A stretch of 64,000 nucleotides of DNA from Halomonas caseinilytica (GTDB taxonomy: Bacteria > Pseudomonadota > Gammaproteobacteria > Pseudomonadales > Halomonadaceae): the NCBI RefSeq assembly GCF_001662305.1, contig NZ_BDEP01000002.1, positions 62,001-126,000 of the forward strand. The letters are read 5' to 3'. Each line of letters opens with the position of its first letter. The stretch's first letter is position 1. Under the pieces are notes generated by a model. The model did not search any database. It saw only the letters and a list, made by a program, of their open reading frames with translations, and had not been told where the DNA came from. This document shows positions 1-9,260 of this stretch, one piece after another. A program made the translations under genes and the position numbers.

Positions 1-71
1 CACTTGGGTCACGGCGCGGTTGAGGGCCGTTCGACCCAGCATCATCATTTAGCTAGTTAAGGAAATCGACA

Positions 72-278
72 ATGGCAACTGGCACTGTCAAGTGGTTCAA
101 CGACACCAAGGGCTATGGCTTCATCTCTCCGGAAGACGGCGGCGATGACCTCTTTGTCCACTTCTCCGAGATTCAGGCTGAAGGCTTCAAGTCCCTGCAG
201 GACGGCCAGAAGGTCTCCTTCGAAGTCACGCAGGGCAAGAAAGGCCTTCAGGCCTCCAACGTCCGGGTCACCGACTGA
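72..278 (+). CDS. Cold-shock domain protein (CspA family)
   Basis: A 68-residue single cold-shock domain protein that binds single-stranded RNA/DNA and acts as an RNA chaperone in the cytoplasm. The RNP1 motif KGYGFI is at residues 13-18 and RNP2 LFVHF at 27-31; the length is normal for a stand-alone Csp. A Shine-Dalgarno-like AAGGA lies eight bases before the ATG. The gene is monocistronic: a strong terminator follows at about 331-357. I cannot tell from the sequence whether expression is cold-induced, and only 71 bases of leader are in the window, so the long cspA-type 5' UTR cannot be judged. Family assignment is certain; the paralogue is not. Confidence 0.95.
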   Translation: MATGTVKWFNDTKGYGFISPEDGGDDLFVHFSEIQAEGFKSLQDGQKVSFEVTQGKKGLQASNVRVTD

Positions 279-330
279 GGTCCACGACCTCCGCCCCGGC
301 GTCGTCGTCATCCGACGCGACACCTTCTCG

Positions 331-357
331 AAGGCCCACCAGCAGGTGGGCCTTTTT
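331..357 (+). terminator. Rho-independent terminator of the cold-shock gene
   Basis: A ten-pair stem (AAGGCCCACC / GGTGGGCCTT) with loop AGCA runs into TTTTT, 52 bases after the stop codon. The convergent lipoprotein gene ends at 367, only ten bases further on. Confidence 0.9.
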
Positions 358-366
358 GATGGCCGG

Positions 367-1116
367 TCAAGGCGTGGTGTCATCGTCCGTGGAAGACGTT
401 GCCCCGCCCGGCTCCTCGGTCGCATCGCTGATTTCGTCGGGCACCCGACGTTCGGCCTGCTCGAACTGCTGATCGATCTTCTGGCTGGCCTCCTCGAAGC
501 GCCGCTCCGTCTCCTCCAGGATCGCCTGGACCTCCGGATCGGAACTGGCCTCTTCCAGGGTGGCAGCGTCTTCGGGCAATCCGGCGTCTGACTCGAGCGC
601 GGTGTCGAGATCCACGGAGGTCTCGGATTCCGGCGCCGCTGTCGGCTCAGGTGTCTCCTGCTCGGCCTCCTTGAACTGCTCGTCGATCTTCTGGCTGGCT
701 TCCTCGAAGCGCCGCTCGGTCTCTTCGATGATGGCGTCGACGTCGTCACTGCTGGTCTCGCCGGGCATCGCTTCCGACTCCTCCAGGACGCCGGCAGCAT
801 TGCCGTCCTGCGGGGACTCGAGAGCCGATGGTTCGTCGGCGAACTCGGCGCCATTCTCCGACGACGACTCGGCGCTCTCCGTAGACGCGGCTTCGCTCGC
901 TGCCTGTTCCGGGTCGGCACTCTCGGCATCACGCGCAACCCGCTCGCTCTGCGTCGCCTCGTCGTCCGTGGTGGCCGCTTCAGTGTCTTGCTGCTGTGGC
1001 GCGTCGGCTTCCTGCGTCACGTTCTCTTCGCCCGCGGGCGTGCCATTGTCGTCACCACACCCGGCAAGCACCAACGCCAATGCCAGTGCAAGCGGCACAC
1101 AGAATTTCATCGCCAT
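367..1116 (-). CDS. Acidic lipoprotein with an internal repeat
   Basis: A 249-residue predicted lipoprotein of unknown function. The start at 1116 is chosen because GGGAGG lies five bases upstream and it directly precedes a signal peptide with a lipobox ending LAGC (Cys20); a longer open frame to 1350 lacks this support. The mature part is very rich in Glu, Asp, Ser, Thr and Ala, suggesting a flexible periplasmic chain. Two near-identical helical blocks containing EETERRFEEASQKID occur exactly 70 residues apart and look amphipathic, possibly coiled-coil. No enzyme motif is visible. Membrane side (inner or outer) cannot be decided firmly; Asp residues shortly after the Cys could influence sorting. 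It stands alone, convergent with the cold-shock gene. Confidence 0.8.
   Translation of the reverse strand: MAMKFCVPLALALALVLAGCGDDNGTPAGEENVTQEADAPQQQDTEAATTDDEATQSERVARDAESADPEQAASEAASTESAESSSENGAEFADEPSALESPQDGNAAGVLEESEAMPGETSSDDVDAIIEETERRFEEASQKIDEQFKEAEQETPEPTAAPESETSVDLDTALESDAGLPEDAATLEEASSDPEVQAILEETERRFEEASQKIDQQFEQAERRVPDEISDATEEPGGATSSTDDDTTP
461..736. repeat. Two direct repeats inside the lipoprotein gene
   Basis: About 65 bases at 461-526 recur at 671-736 with only a few differences; the offset is exactly 210 bases (70 codons). They encode the two EETERRFEEASQKID blocks of the lipoprotein. This is seen directly in the sequence. Confidence 0.85.
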
Positions 1117-1172
1117 CGTTGCCTCCCAAGAAACGAAGCGACATTGCACCAGAGCCCCTGCCCCATCGCAAG

Positions 1173-1604
1173 CTATGTCGCAAACAGTTGTCCCTGAATG
1201 TCTCGGAATGCCTTGAACTCGATGGCATTGCCACTGGGATCCCGGAAGAACATGGTGGCCTGCTCGCCGGGCTCTCCCTGAAAGCGTACGTAGGGTTCGA
1301 TCTCGAAGCGGATACCCGCCGCGGTCAAGCGATCGACCAAGGCTTCCCAAGTTTCCATTTCCAGCACTACCCCGAAATGCGGCACGGGAACGCCATGACC
1401 ATCCACGGGATTACGATGTCCCTCGAGCCCAGCATCCTCGCCCAGGGCAGGATTGAGATGGCAGACGAACTGGTGCCCATAGAGATTGAAATCGACCCAG
1501 GTATCGCTGGAGCGGCCTTCGTCGCAACCCAGCAACTCGCCATAGAAGCGTCGGGCCTCGGCCAGGTCGCGCACCTGAACGGCGAGATGAAAAGGCGTCA
1601 GCAT
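1173..1604 (-). CDS. VOC / glyoxalase-fold protein
   Basis: A 143-residue vicinal-oxygen-chelate fold protein. The start at 1604 has AGAGGA upstream and lies ten bases after the stop of the lipid-kinase gene; a longer frame to 1643 would overlap that gene. The pattern starts [10 protein letters not shown], then continues with a second histidine strand (HFGVVLEM) and the terminal [12 protein letters not shown], typical of glyoxalase/bleomycin-resistance/dioxygenase proteins. Such proteins bind a divalent metal through His and Glu from these strands. The substrate is unknown; it resembles uncharacterised VOC proteins rather than a specific GloA. It is probably co-transcribed with the upstream lipid-kinase gene. 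Confidence 0.8.
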   Translation of the reverse strand: MLTPFHLAVQVRDLAEARRFYGELLGCDEGRSSDTWVDFNLYGHQFVCHLNPALGEDAGLEGHRNPVDGHGVPVPHFGVVLEMETWEALVDRLTAAGIRFEIEPYVRFQGEPGEQATMFFRDPSGNAIEFKAFRDIQGQLFAT

Positions 1605-1614
1605 GATGGATCCT

Positions 1615-2577
1615 CTATGAATTGGTGGCATCGACTCCTTCATGATGCCGCGTGGTCCTCGACTCCGTCACCCTTGGCGCATGACGCTCGAGCAAAGGAC
1701 ACTCTCTCGGTGCCGCGAGTTCCAGAGCCCCGGTATCGATCTCGACATGGAAGCCCCGGCGACGCAACGGCTCGCCATCCAGCGTCAGCGGAAGGTCACC
1801 TTCACTCTCGAACGTCACCCAGGAAGTACGAAAGGTTTCGACGAACTCGCCCCTGGCGGGACGGTCCAGCAGCTCACGGCGCATCGTCACCATTTCCCGT
1901 AACGAGGTAAAATCGCGTACCAGCAGAATATCCAGCAGGCCATCGTTGAGGCGAGCTTCCGGCGTCAGGCGCTGGCCACCGCCGGACTGGATGCCATTGC
2001 CCATGGCCAGCACGAACAGTGAGGCATCGCGCTGCCCCTCCGCCCAGCTCAGGCGTCCGGGATAGGGGCGGTACTGCCAGGCCTTGAGCGCACCGATCAA
2101 CGAATAGGCACCACCGCCCAACAATCGCTTGAGACTCTTGGGTGTGGAAGACGTGACCTCAGCCCCGAACCCGCCGGTAGTCATATTCAGGAAGTAGCGA
2201 TCATCCAGCCGCGCCACGTCAACGGAATGCGACGGCAGGTACAACGCTGCCTCCAGCGCCTCCGCGGGCATCAGGGGCAAGCCCAGTGAGGTCGCCAGGT
2301 CGTTGGCACTACCCAACGGCAGGATGCCCAGGGCCGGGCGACGTTCGCGCGGCAGGCGCATCAGGCCATTGACCACCTCGTTGACCGTGCCATCGCCACC
2401 GCCGGCGATCACTCGCGACCGCCCGGCACGTCCGGCCTGCTCGGCCAGCCTGGCGGCATCCCCATCCTCCCAGGTCACATGCACTTCCAGGTCGGCACCC
2501 GCCTCTCGGCTAGCGAAGACGGCATCTCGCACTTGCGGCAATTGCGCTGCCTGGCCATTGAGAATCAGCCTGGTCAT
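1615..2577 (-). CDS. YegS-like lipid kinase
   Basis: A DAGK-family lipid kinase, close to E. coli YegS along its length: N-terminal ILNG, the nucleotide-binding signature [12 protein letters not shown] around residue 60, [17 protein letters not shown] around 95 and NINDGLLDI-type blocks (here RLNDGLLDI) in the C-terminal half. YegS phosphorylates phosphatidylglycerol in vitro; the natural substrate is unclear. The C-terminus extends about 25 residues past the usual end and is Arg/His-rich. AAGGAGGT lies ten bases before the ATG at 2577; an in-frame GTG at 2583 is also possible. First gene of a two-gene unit with the VOC protein. Confidence 0.88.
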   Translation of the reverse strand: MTRLILNGQAAQLPQVRDAVFASREAGADLEVHVTWEDGDAARLAEQAGRAGRSRVIAGGGDGTVNEVVNGLMRLPRERRPALGILPLGSANDLATSLGLPLMPAEALEAALYLPSHSVDVARLDDRYFLNMTTGGFGAEVTSSTPKSLKRLLGGGAYSLIGALKAWQYRPYPGRLSWAEGQRDASLFVLAMGNGIQSGGGQRLTPEARLNDGLLDILLVRDFTSLREMVTMRRELLDRPARGEFVETFRTSWVTFESEGDLPLTLDGEPLRRRGFHVEIDTGALELAAPRECPLLERHAPRVTESRTTRHHEGVDATNS

Positions 2578-2719
2578 GCCCACCCCACCTCCTTGATGGC
2601 ACCTGGATACGTCACGCTCGCTTCACGACGTCCCGCTACGCTGAAATGATGAATGCCATTCACTTTACGACTTCCTTACACTATTTGCCTGCACGTCTTC
2701 CCGGTACCGCGGAGCCTTC

Positions 2720-4318
2720 ATGATCGACCCGGCCATCATCATCGCCGCCTTCCTCGGTGGTCTCGTTGCCCTGAGCCTACGCCTTCCTCCCCTGGTGGGC
2801 TTTCTGGCCGGCGGTTTCGCACTCAACTTTCTGGGCATCGCACCACCGCCGCTGCTCGGTGTTCTGGCTGACGTGGGCGTGACCCTGCTGCTGTTCAGCA
2901 TCGGACTCAAGCTGGACATCCGCACGCTACTGCGCCGGGATGTCTGGGGCGGCGCCAGCTTGCACATGCTTGTCTCGACACTGATGCTGGTGGCCATGTT
3001 CACGGCCCTCCAGGCACTGGGATTGCCGTTGCTGGCCGGGGTCGCCCCAACCACCCTGCTGCTGCTGGCCTTTGCCCTGTCCTTCTCCAGCACGGTATTC
3101 GTGGTGAAGGTACTGGAGAAACGTAGCGAGACCCAGACCGCCTATGGTCGCCTGGCCATCGGTGTGCTGATCATGCAGGACATCTTCGCGGTCGCCTTCC
3201 TGACCCTTTCCAGCGGCACCCTGCCCAGCCTCTGGGCATTGGGCCTGGTGCTGCTCATCCCTCTGGCACCCGCTATGCGCGCCCTGCTCGACCGGCTCGG
3301 CCACGGAGAGATGCAGATGCTGTTCGGCATCCTGCTGGCCTTGGTGCTGGGCTATGCGCTTTTCGAGGCGGTCGGCATCAAGGGCGATCTCGGCGCCCTG
3401 ATCATCGGCCTGCTGCTGGCCCCTCATCCGGCGGCCCAGACGCTGGCACGTTCCATGTTCAGTCTCAAGGAACTCCTGCTGGTGGGATTCTTCCTGAGCC
3501 TGGGACTGACGGCCCTGCCGACCTGGGAACAGATGGGCATGGCGATGTTGCTGGTCCTGTTGCTGCCCCTGAAAGGCATCCTCTATCAGTTGGTCTTCAT
3601 GCGCTTTCGCATGCGCCACCGCACGTCCCTGCTGGCATCACTGAGCCTGACCAACTACTCGGAGTTTGGCCTGATCGTCGGTGCCATCGCCGTGGGCGCC
3701 GATTGGCTGCCTGCCAAGTGGCTGGTGACCCTGTCCCTGGCAGTGGCCGTGAGTTTTGCCGTGTCCTCCCTGCTCAATGCGTTCAACGAGCGTCTCTACC
3801 GTCACATCGAAGCCCGCTTGCCGGCCATCGATACCGATACCCTTTCCCCCAGCGACCGCCCTATCGAAGTGGGGAATGCCGAGGCCGTGGTGCTGGGCAT
3901 GGGTCGCATCGGACGCAGCGCCTACCGTCGCCTTCAGAAGGAATATGGTCTCCAGGTACTGGGTATCGACAGCAATCCCAGAAGCGTTGCCCAGCTGAGC
4001 GAACGCGGTTTCAACATATTGGAAGGAGATGCCGTGGACTCCGATTTCTGGGACAAGCTGCTGATGTCCCCCGAGGTACGCATGGTCGTGCTGGCCATGC
4101 CCCACCATGCCGGCAACCTGGCGGCACTGAAGCAGCTCCGTTCGCGCCAATTCCCGGGCCACATCACCGCCGTGGTGGAGTATCCCGAGGAGATCGAGCC
4201 GATCCGCGAACTCGGCGCCCACGCCGTTTTCCACGTCTATGACGAGGCCGGTCGGGCACTGGCCGACAGCGCCGCCGAAGAGGCAGGCATCGATTCGAAG
4301 ATCGGCCAGCTAGGCTGA
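2720..4318 (+). CDS. CPA2-family cation:proton antiporter with RCK domain
   Basis: A 532-residue KefB/YbaL-type monovalent cation:proton antiporter of the inner membrane. Residues 1-360 hold about twelve hydrophobic segments of the Na/H exchanger fold. The cytoplasmic part begins near residue 385 with a Rossmann TrkA-N/RCK domain (VLGMGRIGRSAYRRL, then an acidic IDSNP end of the second strand), which binds a nucleotide and gates transport in this family. GGAG lies six bases before the ATG. It is monocistronic or leads a two-gene unit with the small membrane protein that follows. Ion specificity (K+ or Na+) cannot be read from the sequence. Confidence 0.88.
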   Translation: MIDPAIIIAAFLGGLVALSLRLPPLVGFLAGGFALNFLGIAPPPLLGVLADVGVTLLLFSIGLKLDIRTLLRRDVWGGASLHMLVSTLMLVAMFTALQALGLPLLAGVAPTTLLLLAFALSFSSTVFVVKVLEKRSETQTAYGRLAIGVLIMQDIFAVAFLTLSSGTLPSLWALGLVLLIPLAPAMRALLDRLGHGEMQMLFGILLALVLGYALFEAVGIKGDLGALIIGLLLAPHPAAQTLARSMFSLKELLLVGFFLSLGLTALPTWEQMGMAMLLVLLLPLKGILYQLVFMRFRMRHRTSLLASLSLTNYSEFGLIVGAIAVGADWLPAKWLVTLSLAVAVSFAVSSLLNAFNERLYRHIEARLPAIDTDTLSPSDRPIEVGNAEAVVLGMGRIGRSAYRRLQKEYGLQVLGIDSNPRSVAQLSERGFNILEGDAVDSDFWDKLLMSPEVRMVVLAMPHHAGNLAALKQLRSRQFPGHITAVVEYPEEIEPIRELGAHAVFHVYDEAGRALADSAAEEAGIDSKIGQLG

Positions 4319-4401
4319 TGGCGGACGTCTCGTGCCGCCTTGCCCCGCTCCCCCATGAACCGCGATACTGATGCCCGGTTCAGACCAGCGACGGAATCCT
4401 C

Positions 4402-4689
4402 ATGGAAGACTTCTTTGCCCTCATCGGGAGCCTGATAGGCGAGGGCATTCGCCTGATCGTCGACCTCCTGACCGGCCTGTTCACGCATGCCGACGATGCC
4501 GTCGACGGCTTGTTGAACGGCCTGTCCGGCTCGCTCGGCATCTCGCCGTCACTGCTCAGCCTGGCCATCCTGGTGCTCGGCCTCTGGATGCTGTGGCGCG
4601 GCCTGCGCGCATTGATGCAACGTGCCATCATCGCCACCCTCTTCTGGTGGCTGTTGGGGCTGCTAGTGCTCGGCTGGCTGATCAACTAG
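4402..4689 (+). CDS. Small membrane protein of unknown function
   Basis: A 95-residue hydrophobic protein with an amphipathic N-terminal third and two probable membrane spans in the second half (around LLSLAILVLGLWMLWRGL and ATLFWWLLGLLVLGWLI), separated by a basic stretch. I do not recognise a family. It follows the antiporter gene by 83 bases on the same strand and ends before a strong bidirectional terminator, so it may be co-transcribed with the antiporter. Codon use and hydrophobic pattern support a real gene, but no functional evidence is visible. Confidence 0.65.
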   Translation: MEDFFALIGSLIGEGIRLIVDLLTGLFTHADDAVDGLLNGLSGSLGISPSLLSLAILVLGLWMLWRGLRALMQRAIIATLFWWLLGLLVLGWLIN

Positions 4690-4722
4690 ATCACCGTCAT
4701 TCAGCAAGCAGCGCAACACACG

Positions 4723-4757
4723 AAAAAAGCGCCGCCCGTCAGGGCGGCGCTTTCTGT
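4723..4757. terminator. Bidirectional terminator between small membrane protein and pepN
   Basis: AAAAAA, nine GC pairs (GCGCCGCCC / GGGCGGCGC), loop GTCA, then TTTCTGTTT. It serves the plus-strand gene ending at 4689 and the minus-strand pepN ending at 4777. Confidence 0.92.
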
Positions 4758-4776
4758 TTGCAGCACTCACATCGGC

Positions 4777-7407
4777 TCACGCCAGTGCTTTTTCTACCAC
4801 CTCATAGACATTCGGCGACAGGTCCTCGGCACGAATGCGCTCCAGTTCGGCCTTCATCAGCTCCTGGCGGGTTTCGTCATAACGCGCCCAACGCGTCAAC
4901 GGCGTGATCATGCGCGCGGCGATCTCCGGGTTCAGACGATTGAGCTCGATGACCACATCGGCCAGCAGCTTGTAGCCCTCGCCGTCCAGGCGGTGGAAGT
5001 TGACGCGGTTCTGGGCGAAGGCACCGATCAGGGCACGCACCTTGTTGGGATTGGTCAGCGAGAAGGCCGGATGATCCATCAGGAACTTGACCCGCTCCAG
5101 GGCATCCGCCTGGGGACGCGAGACCTGGATGCTGAACCACTGGTCCATGACCAGCGGATCATGGGCCCACTTCCGGCCAAATGCCTTGAGCGCGGGATCG
5201 GCCAGATCATCGCGACTGCTGTGCGTCAGCAACGTCAGGGCATGGCGCACATCGGTCATGTTGTGCTCGGCCTCGAACTGTTGCTGAGCCAGTTCCACGC
5301 CCTCTTCGTCCTCGATGCTCATCAGATAGGACAAGGCCACGTTCTTCAGGCTGCGCGCGGCAATCTGGTCGGGCTCGGGGGCATAGGGCGAGTCGTCGCG
5401 ATTGGCCTGGTAGACCGCCAGGAATTCGTCGCGCAGGGTCCGGGCCAGGGACTGCTTGACGAATTGTCGGGCCGCGTGGATGGCATCCACATCGACCAGC
5501 GGCTGCTGTTCGGCGATATAGGCCTCGGACGGCAGCGTCAGCATCTCCGCGAGCACGGCCTTGTCATCGGTATCGCCGGTCAACAGGGTGCGGAAGGCCT
5601 CGATGACACGTCCGTCCATGACCTTTTCCACCCCGTTGCGATGCGCGGCGATCAGGTCGTCGAGCGCCAGCAGCGACAGGCGCTGACCGGCATCCCAACG
5701 ATTGAAGCCATCGCTGTCGTTGGCCAGCAGGAAGGCCAGGTCCTCGCGGGAATACGGGAAGTTCAGCTTGATCGGTGCCGAGAAACCACGGGCCAGCGAC
5801 GGCACGGGCGCCTCGGCGAGATCGGTGAAAACGAACTCCTGCTCGTCTTCGCGCAGATGGATCACCGCATCGCGGCCCAGGGATTCACCGTCCAGCGTCA
5901 GCGCCAGGTCGCGGCCGGACTTGGTGCCCACCAGCCCCAGGCGTATCGGAATGTGCAAGGCCTGTTTGTCGGGCTGGTCCGGCGTCGCCGGGGTGCGCTG
6001 ACGCAGGATCAACCGGTACTCGGCCCGGGCGTAATCATACTCGCCGTGCGCATCGATCTCCGGGGTGCCGGCCTGGGAGTACCACAGCATGAACTGATCC
6101 AGGTTGTGGCCGGAAGCCTCCGCCATGCAGGAAACGAAGTCCTCGATGGTCACCGCCTGACCATCGAAGCGCGAGAAGTAAAGATCCGAACCACGACGGA
6201 AGGCTTCCCAGCCCACCAGGTTGCGCAACATGCGCACGATCTCGGCGCCCTTCTCGTAGATCGTCAGGGTGTAGAAATTGCCGATCTCGATGTAGTGATC
6301 CGGACGCACCGGGTGCGCGGTGGGGCCGGCATCCTCGGCGAACTGGGCGGTGCGGAAGAAGGAAACGTCCTCGATACGCTTGACCGGCGCCGAGTTCACA
6401 TCGGCGGAAAAGCTCTGGTCGCGGAAGACGGTGAAGCCTTCCTTGAGCGAGAGCTGAAACCAGTCACGGCAGGTCACTCGATTGCCGGACCAGTTGTGGA
6501 AATACTCGTGGGCGACGATGCCTTCGACCCGCTGGAAGGCGGCGTCGGTGGCAGTATCGGGATGGGTCAGCACCGCGGCCGAGTTGAAGATGTTGAGGCC
6601 CTTGTTCTCCATGGCGCCCATGTTGAAGTCGTTGACCGCCACGATCATGAACAGGTCGAGATCGTACTCACGACCGTAGGTCTCCTCGTCCCAGCGCATG
6701 GCGCGCTTCAGCGAGGCCATGGCATGGTCGGTCTTGCCGAGGTTTTCCTCCTCGACCCAGATCTGCAGGGTGACGTCACGGCCACTCATGGTCGTGAAGT
6801 GGTCCTCGACCTTCTTCAGATCGCCGGCGACCAGGGCGAACAGGTAGCAGGGTTTGGGATGCGGATCCTCCCAGGTGACGAAATGACGCCCATTCGGCAG
6901 CTCGCCCTTCTCCACCGGATTGCCGTTGGAAAGCAGCACCGGCAAGCTGGCGGCATCACCGATCACCGTGGTCGAGAAGGTGGCCATGACGTCCGGGCGG
7001 TCCGGATAGAAGGTGATGCGACGAAAGCCTTCCGCCTCGCACTGGGTGCAGAACATGCCGCCGGATCGATAGAGCCCTTCCAGGGCGGTGTTCCGCTCGG
7101 GGGCGATTTCCACCTCGGTATCCAGCAGGAAGCGTGACGGCACCCGTGCCACCCGCAGCCCTTGTTCGGTGAGCTGGTACTCGTCCTCCTCCAGCGGCTG
7201 ACCATCGATGGCGATGGACTTGAGCGTCAGTTGCTCGCCATCGAGTTCCAGGGCCTCGCCGGCCTCGCGCTCGGGGTGACGCTCGACATGCAGCCGCGCC
7301 TTGACGCGGGTGGCGGCAGGATCGAGATCGAAGGTCAGCTCGGTATGGGTAACGCGGTAGGCGGGCGGACGATAGTCGCTCAGGTAAATTGCTTGAGGTT
7401 GGGACAT
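4777..7407 (-). CDS. pepN: Aminopeptidase N
   Basis: An M1-family zinc aminopeptidase (876 residues, like E. coli PepN) that removes N-terminal residues from peptides in the cytoplasm. The exopeptidase signature GAMENKG is followed by the zinc motif HEYFHNW with the third ligand Glu in LKEGF about 19 residues later. The start at 7407 (MSQPQAIYL) has CAGGAG about nine bases upstream and matches the normal PepN N-terminus; the frame open to 7440 is an unneeded extension. It is monocistronic, with a strong terminator beyond the stop. The C-terminal helical DUF3458 region is intact. Confidence 0.97.
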   Translation of the reverse strand: MSQPQAIYLSDYRPPAYRVTHTELTFDLDPAATRVKARLHVERHPEREAGEALELDGEQLTLKSIAIDGQPLEEDEYQLTEQGLRVARVPSRFLLDTEVEIAPERNTALEGLYRSGGMFCTQCEAEGFRRITFYPDRPDVMATFSTTVIGDAASLPVLLSNGNPVEKGELPNGRHFVTWEDPHPKPCYLFALVAGDLKKVEDHFTTMSGRDVTLQIWVEEENLGKTDHAMASLKRAMRWDEETYGREYDLDLFMIVAVNDFNMGAMENKGLNIFNSAAVLTHPDTATDAAFQRVEGIVAHEYFHNWSGNRVTCRDWFQLSLKEGFTVFRDQSFSADVNSAPVKRIEDVSFFRTAQFAEDAGPTAHPVRPDHYIEIGNFYTLTIYEKGAEIVRMLRNLVGWEAFRRGSDLYFSRFDGQAVTIEDFVSCMAEASGHNLDQFMLWYSQAGTPEIDAHGEYDYARAEYRLILRQRTPATPDQPDKQALHIPIRLGLVGTKSGRDLALTLDGESLGRDAVIHLREDEQEFVFTDLAEAPVPSLARGFSAPIKLNFPYSREDLAFLLANDSDGFNRWDAGQRLSLLALDDLIAAHRNGVEKVMDGRVIEAFRTLLTGDTDDKAVLAEMLTLPSEAYIAEQQPLVDVDAIHAARQFVKQSLARTLRDEFLAVYQANRDDSPYAPEPDQIAARSLKNVALSYLMSIEDEEGVELAQQQFEAEHNMTDVRHALTLLTHSSRDDLADPALKAFGRKWAHDPLVMDQWFSIQVSRPQADALERVKFLMDHPAFSLTNPNKVRALIGAFAQNRVNFHRLDGEGYKLLADVVIELNRLNPEIAARMITPLTRWARYDETRQELMKAELERIRAEDLSPNVYEVVEKALA

Positions 7408-7489
7408 CGAGGATGGCTCCTGTCGAAAATTGCCAACCATTGTACGGCTCGGCGAGCCCGAACCTCAAAGCGTGATGACCCTGTCCGGT

Positions 7490-7873
7490 TCAGGTTCCGG
7501 AACTGGTGACCGGCTCCGGCCGCGTCAGGATCCAGACACCGAGCAGTGCCAGCCCCAGGATCAGCAGCAGCTTGAGCCACATCAGGCTGACGGTGAAGGC
7601 CAGTATCACCATCGACACGATCAGCATGATACCTGCCAGCCACTTGGCATGGCGAGGAATCGCCCGCTCGGCTTCCCAGGCCGTGACCGTGGGCCCGAAA
7701 CGTGGATGGCGACGAATCCAGGCGGCGAATCGCGGGGAACTGCGCGACGCGAACCAGACCGCCAGCAACATGAAACAGGTCGTCGGCATGATCGGCAGGA
7801 AGGCACCGATCACTCCGAGAACGAAACTGATACCGGCCAGGGTCATGAAGGCGACACGGCGTGCTTGTGACAT
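7490..7873 (-). CDS. YbaN-like DUF454 membrane protein
   Basis: A 127-residue inner-membrane protein of the DUF454 (YbaN) family. It shows the family pattern: hydrophobic N-terminal hairpin with [18 protein letters not shown], a basic cytoplasmic loop containing [19 protein letters not shown] and RAIPRHAKW, then two closing spans. The function of the family is unknown. The start at 7873 is preferred over 7942 because AGGGAGTG lies about ten bases upstream and the family motif begins just after it. It lies upstream of pepN on the same strand but has a separate gap of about 80 bases. Confidence 0.85.
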   Translation of the reverse strand: MSQARRVAFMTLAGISFVLGVIGAFLPIMPTTCFMLLAVWFASRSSPRFAAWIRRHPRFGPTVTAWEAERAIPRHAKWLAGIMLIVSMVILAFTVSLMWLKLLLILGLALLGVWILTRPEPVTSSGT

Positions 7874-7990
7874 GCGGCGCTCACTCCCTGTGGCGGTGAA
7901 GACTATGTTCCCATTGAAGCGCATCGCCAAGCGGACTGCCAATCGACATCCTCAATGACGCCAGGTCATAAACGGCTATGGGAAACCGCT

Positions 7991-8458
7991 TCACCCGCCC
8001 GGTGATGCGCTCAGTTCCTTCGTCATCCGCCAGGCGGCGCATCCATCCTCATAATAATCCGTCAGCCAAGCGTCGGGCAGGAAGCCTTCGCTGCGATACA
8101 GCCCGAGCGCCACAGGATTGTCGACGCGCACTTCCAGCACCAGCCGGTCACAGCCACGCGCCATCGCCGCCGAGGTCAGCCACTGCAACATGCCTCGCCC
8201 CACGCCATGCCGCCGAGCGCCGGGATGCACGCAGAACGAATAGAGCCTGGCCTGGGTGCTGTTACGCCGCAACAGCAGGGTCCCGTAACCCAGCAAGCGC
8301 CTGGCGTCCCCCTCCGCTACCAGCGTCAGGGCATGAGCACGATACAGCAGATGGTGAAATTGCCGTCGGCTGAAGCGATCACCACTCAGGGCGACTTGTT
8401 CAAGTTGGCACAATGAAGGCAGGTCATGGCCCGAGGCGAGGCGCAAGGTCGGTGTCAT
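7991..8458 (-). CDS. GNAT-family N-acetyltransferase
   Basis: A 155-residue Gcn5-related acetyltransferase. The acetyl-CoA-binding motif A appears as FCVHPGARRHGVGRGML around residues 75-92, followed by VRVDNPVALGLYRSEGF, the usual motif-B helix near 110-130. The overall layout is RimI-like, but the sequence is not close enough to call it RimI, which acts on ribosomal protein bS18. The acceptor is unknown. It is transcribed away from cobO and shares its 196-base upstream region, in which I see no clear operator. Confidence 0.82.
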   Translation of the reverse strand: MTPTLRLASGHDLPSLCQLEQVALSGDRFSRRQFHHLLYRAHALTLVAEGDARRLLGYGTLLLRRNSTQARLYSFCVHPGARRHGVGRGMLQWLTSAAMARGCDRLVLEVRVDNPVALGLYRSEGFLPDAWLTDYYEDGCAAWRMTKELSASPGG

Positions 8459-8654
8459 GATGTAGCGTCCGAGAATTCTGGCCCAGATTGTGGCGGGCCG
8501 TCATGGCGCTGTCAGCCATGCGGACGTGAAGGTTGTTCATGGAATTCGAAGGCTGCATGAAAGCATCGACGTTGTCTGCCGCGTCACGTAACCTGACTTC
8601 CTCTATCGTGCCTTTCCTTTCCCAACTCTTTCCTACCAGGCTCGGACACCGCGC

Positions 8655-9254
8655 ATGACGGATCGTAACAACCGCCACCGCCAGGCCATGCAGAAGCTCA
8701 AGTCCCATGTCGACGAGCGCATCGCCAAGGCCAACGAACAACGGGGCCAATTACTGGTCTTCACCGGCAACGGCAAGGGCAAGACCACCGCCGCCTGGGG
8801 CACCGTGACCCGTGCGCTGGGCTACGGTTACCGTGTCGGCGTGGTGCAGTTCATCAAGGGCACCTGGGAATGCGGCGAACGCGAGCGACTCATTGAGGAT
8901 GCCAATCTCGAAGTGGCGATCATGGGGACCGGCTTTACCTGGGAGACCCAGAACCGCGACGCCGATACCCGCGCCTGCCAGACGGTCTGGGCCGAAGCGC
9001 GACGCCTGCTCGCCGATCCGAACGTCTACCTCGTGGTGCTCGACGAAATCACCTACATGCTCAAGTTCGGCTACCTGGACATCGACGAGGTCACCACGGC
9101 CCTGGACAACCGTCCGGCCGAGCAGACGGTGATCGTCACCGGGCGCAACGCCCACCGCCGGCTTCTCGATGCCGCGGATACCGTCAGCGAGATGCGCGAG
9201 GTGCGCCACGCCTTCAACGCCGGGCTGCAGGCCCGACGCGGTATCGACTACTGA
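8655..9254 (+). CDS. cobO: Corrinoid adenosyltransferase
   Basis: ATP:cob(I)alamin/cob(I)yrinic acid a,c-diamide adenosyltransferase of the CobA/CobO/BtuR type, making the Co-C bond of adenosylcobalamin. The 199-residue length is typical. The reversed-polarity P-loop GNGKGKTT is at residues 38-45, with VVQFIKG and the VVLDEITY Walker-B-like strand following. No other cobalamin genes are nearby, so it probably serves salvage (BtuR role). No B12 riboswitch is visible upstream. The gene ends six bases before the convergent exonuclease gene. Confidence 0.93.
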   Translation: MTDRNNRHRQAMQKLKSHVDERIAKANEQRGQLLVFTGNGKGKTTAAWGTVTRALGYGYRVGVVQFIKGTWECGERERLIEDANLEVAIMGTGFTWETQNRDADTRACQTVWAEARRLLADPNVYLVVLDEITYMLKFGYLDIDEVTTALDNRPAEQTVIVTGRNAHRRLLDAADTVSEMREVRHAFNAGLQARRGIDY

Positions 9255-9260
9255 GGGCTC

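Noticed and set aside
4993..7137. A 714-codon open frame on the plus strand opposite pepN
   Set aside because: It is antisense to a certain gene, has no recognisable domains and shows the His/Gln/Gly-rich composition typical of shadow frames in GC-rich DNA.
8459..8654. Possible cobalamin riboswitch upstream of cobO
   Set aside because: I looked for the B12-box type conserved core and did not find it in the 196-base leader.
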